The translations under genes were made by a program, and so were the position numbers. A stretch of DNA of 64,000 nucleotides from NCBI RefSeq assembly GCF_001046895.1, contig NZ_CAQI01000046.1, forward strand, positions 62,001-126,000, in the 5' to 3' direction. Shown piece by piece: positions 63,663-64,000 of the stretch (the first letter of the stretch is position 1; each line of letters starts with the position of its first letter). The stretch is from Pseudarthrobacter siccitolerans. Its GTDB lineage: Bacteria; Actinomycetota; Actinomycetes; Actinomycetales; Micrococcaceae. The notes under the pieces were generated by a model. That model was not told the DNA's origin, made no database searches, and saw only the letters and a list, made by a program, of their open reading frames with translations.

Positions 63663-64000
63663 CTAGTGCGCCCGGCCGCGTAACCGGGTCCTTCCCCACC
63701 AGAAAAAGGAGGCACCGGCAGCGCCCAGCAGCAGGACCCCGGCGATGATGGGCAGGAGCACAGGGCCGCCGGGGCCGGAGTCATCGGCAGGCACAACGAC
63801 CGCCGCCCGGGTGGCTGTAGCCGACCTGGTGACCGGGGTGTTCCAGTCCTGCCCGCTTGACGCGCCGGTGGGCGGCGGGGAACCGGTGTATCCCGTGGCG
63901 GAAGCGGACGGGGCCGCGGCTGATTCTTCAGGCTCTGCGGCCGGGGCAGCCGGCACCGGATCCGAGGCGGGCGGCGCCACCGGAGGTGCGGGCTGCTCCG
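63663..64000 (-). CDS. C-terminus of a membrane-anchored surface protein (5' end outside window)
   Basis: The frame is open to the window edge; about 112 codons are present. It is a Pro/Ala/Ser/Thr-rich stalk, then a hydrophobic segment (PVLLPIIAGVLLLGAAGASF) and a short basic tail (GRTRLRGRAH). The layout resembles sortase substrates or tail-anchored wall proteins, but no LPxTG is visible before the membrane segment. Function cannot be told from this piece. Confidence 0.7.
   Translation of the reverse strand, partial: EQPAPPVAPPASDPVPAAPAAEPEESAAAPSASATGYTGSPPPTGASSGQDWNTPVTRSATATRAAVVVPADDSGPGGPVLLPIIAGVLLLGAAGASFFWWGRTRLRGRAH

Noticed and set aside
63663..64000. LPxTG sortase substrate
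   Set aside because: The Pro-rich stalk, membrane segment and basic tail fit, but no LPxTG-like pentapeptide precedes the membrane segment.

Overview
The window is high-GC actinobacterial chromosome. Gene content and order (rpsB-tsf-pyrH-frr-cdsA, glyQS, dnaG-dgt-dusB, gatCAB, ligA), actinomycete-type SAM-IV riboswitches, a DUF222/HNH gene and promoters placed 6-8 nt from start codons point to Arthrobacter or Pseudarthrobacter (Micrococcaceae). The genus is inferred from family resemblance only; no search was run.

Layout. 1-4000: a minus-strand translation and lipid block (cdsA partial, frr, pyrH, tsf, rpsB) with stem-loops between genes, then a divergent degenerate M23 peptidase. 4.9-6.2 kb: an acyl-CoA dehydrogenase under a perfect TetR-type palindrome. 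6588-16274: an integrated element in the 3' end of a CAU-anticodon tRNA gene. It is bounded by 39-bp direct repeats, has four matching 11-bp arm-type repeats near its ends, and carries an excisionase-like gene and a frameshifted tyrosine integrase. Its cargo is a translationally coupled pair of DUF262-family genes (GmrSD/TgvAB-like, presumed anti-phage), a convergent SAM-dependent methyltransferase, VOC and DUF309 genes, and remnants of a serine recombinase and an acyl-CoA ligase.

16.4-30.5 kb: glycosyltransferase, CDP-alcohol phosphatidyltransferase with a DMT-type membrane protein, a holin-like/DUF3618 membrane protein, a Bcr/CflA exporter, two identical tRNA-Asn genes, dnaG-dgt-dusB, a YibE/F membrane protein, a hydrolase and a PlsC-like acyltransferase. 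30.5-37.8 kb: a GNAT gene with glyQS, two divergent gene pairs (DMT/S4 and esterase/GDSL lipase), a winged-helix protein and a SHOCT protein. 37.8-40.8 kb: metX and metY, each behind its own SAM-IV riboswitch, make homocysteine from homoserine by acetylation and direct sulfhydrylation.

41.4-51.7 kb: a DUF222/HNH gene flanked by a long inverted repeat and short degenerate tandem repeats, a CPBP protease, a DeoR regulator, then hutI, a FAD oxidoreductase, kbl and tdh. kbl and tdh degrade threonine to glycine and are divergent from a LysR regulator with two inverted repeats between them. 51.8-55.2 kb: gatCAB, which makes Gln-tRNA(Gln) or Asn-tRNA(Asn) by amidation. 55.4-59.5 kb: a citrate transporter divergent from a CitA/CitB-type two-component system. 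59.5-64 kb: RidA, GNAT, inositol-monophosphatase family protein and ligA, then the C-terminus of a membrane-anchored surface protein.

The strongest unusual signal is the tRNA-borne element: its boundaries and recombination sites can be read from sequence, its integrase looks dead, and it keeps a two-gene DUF262 system.
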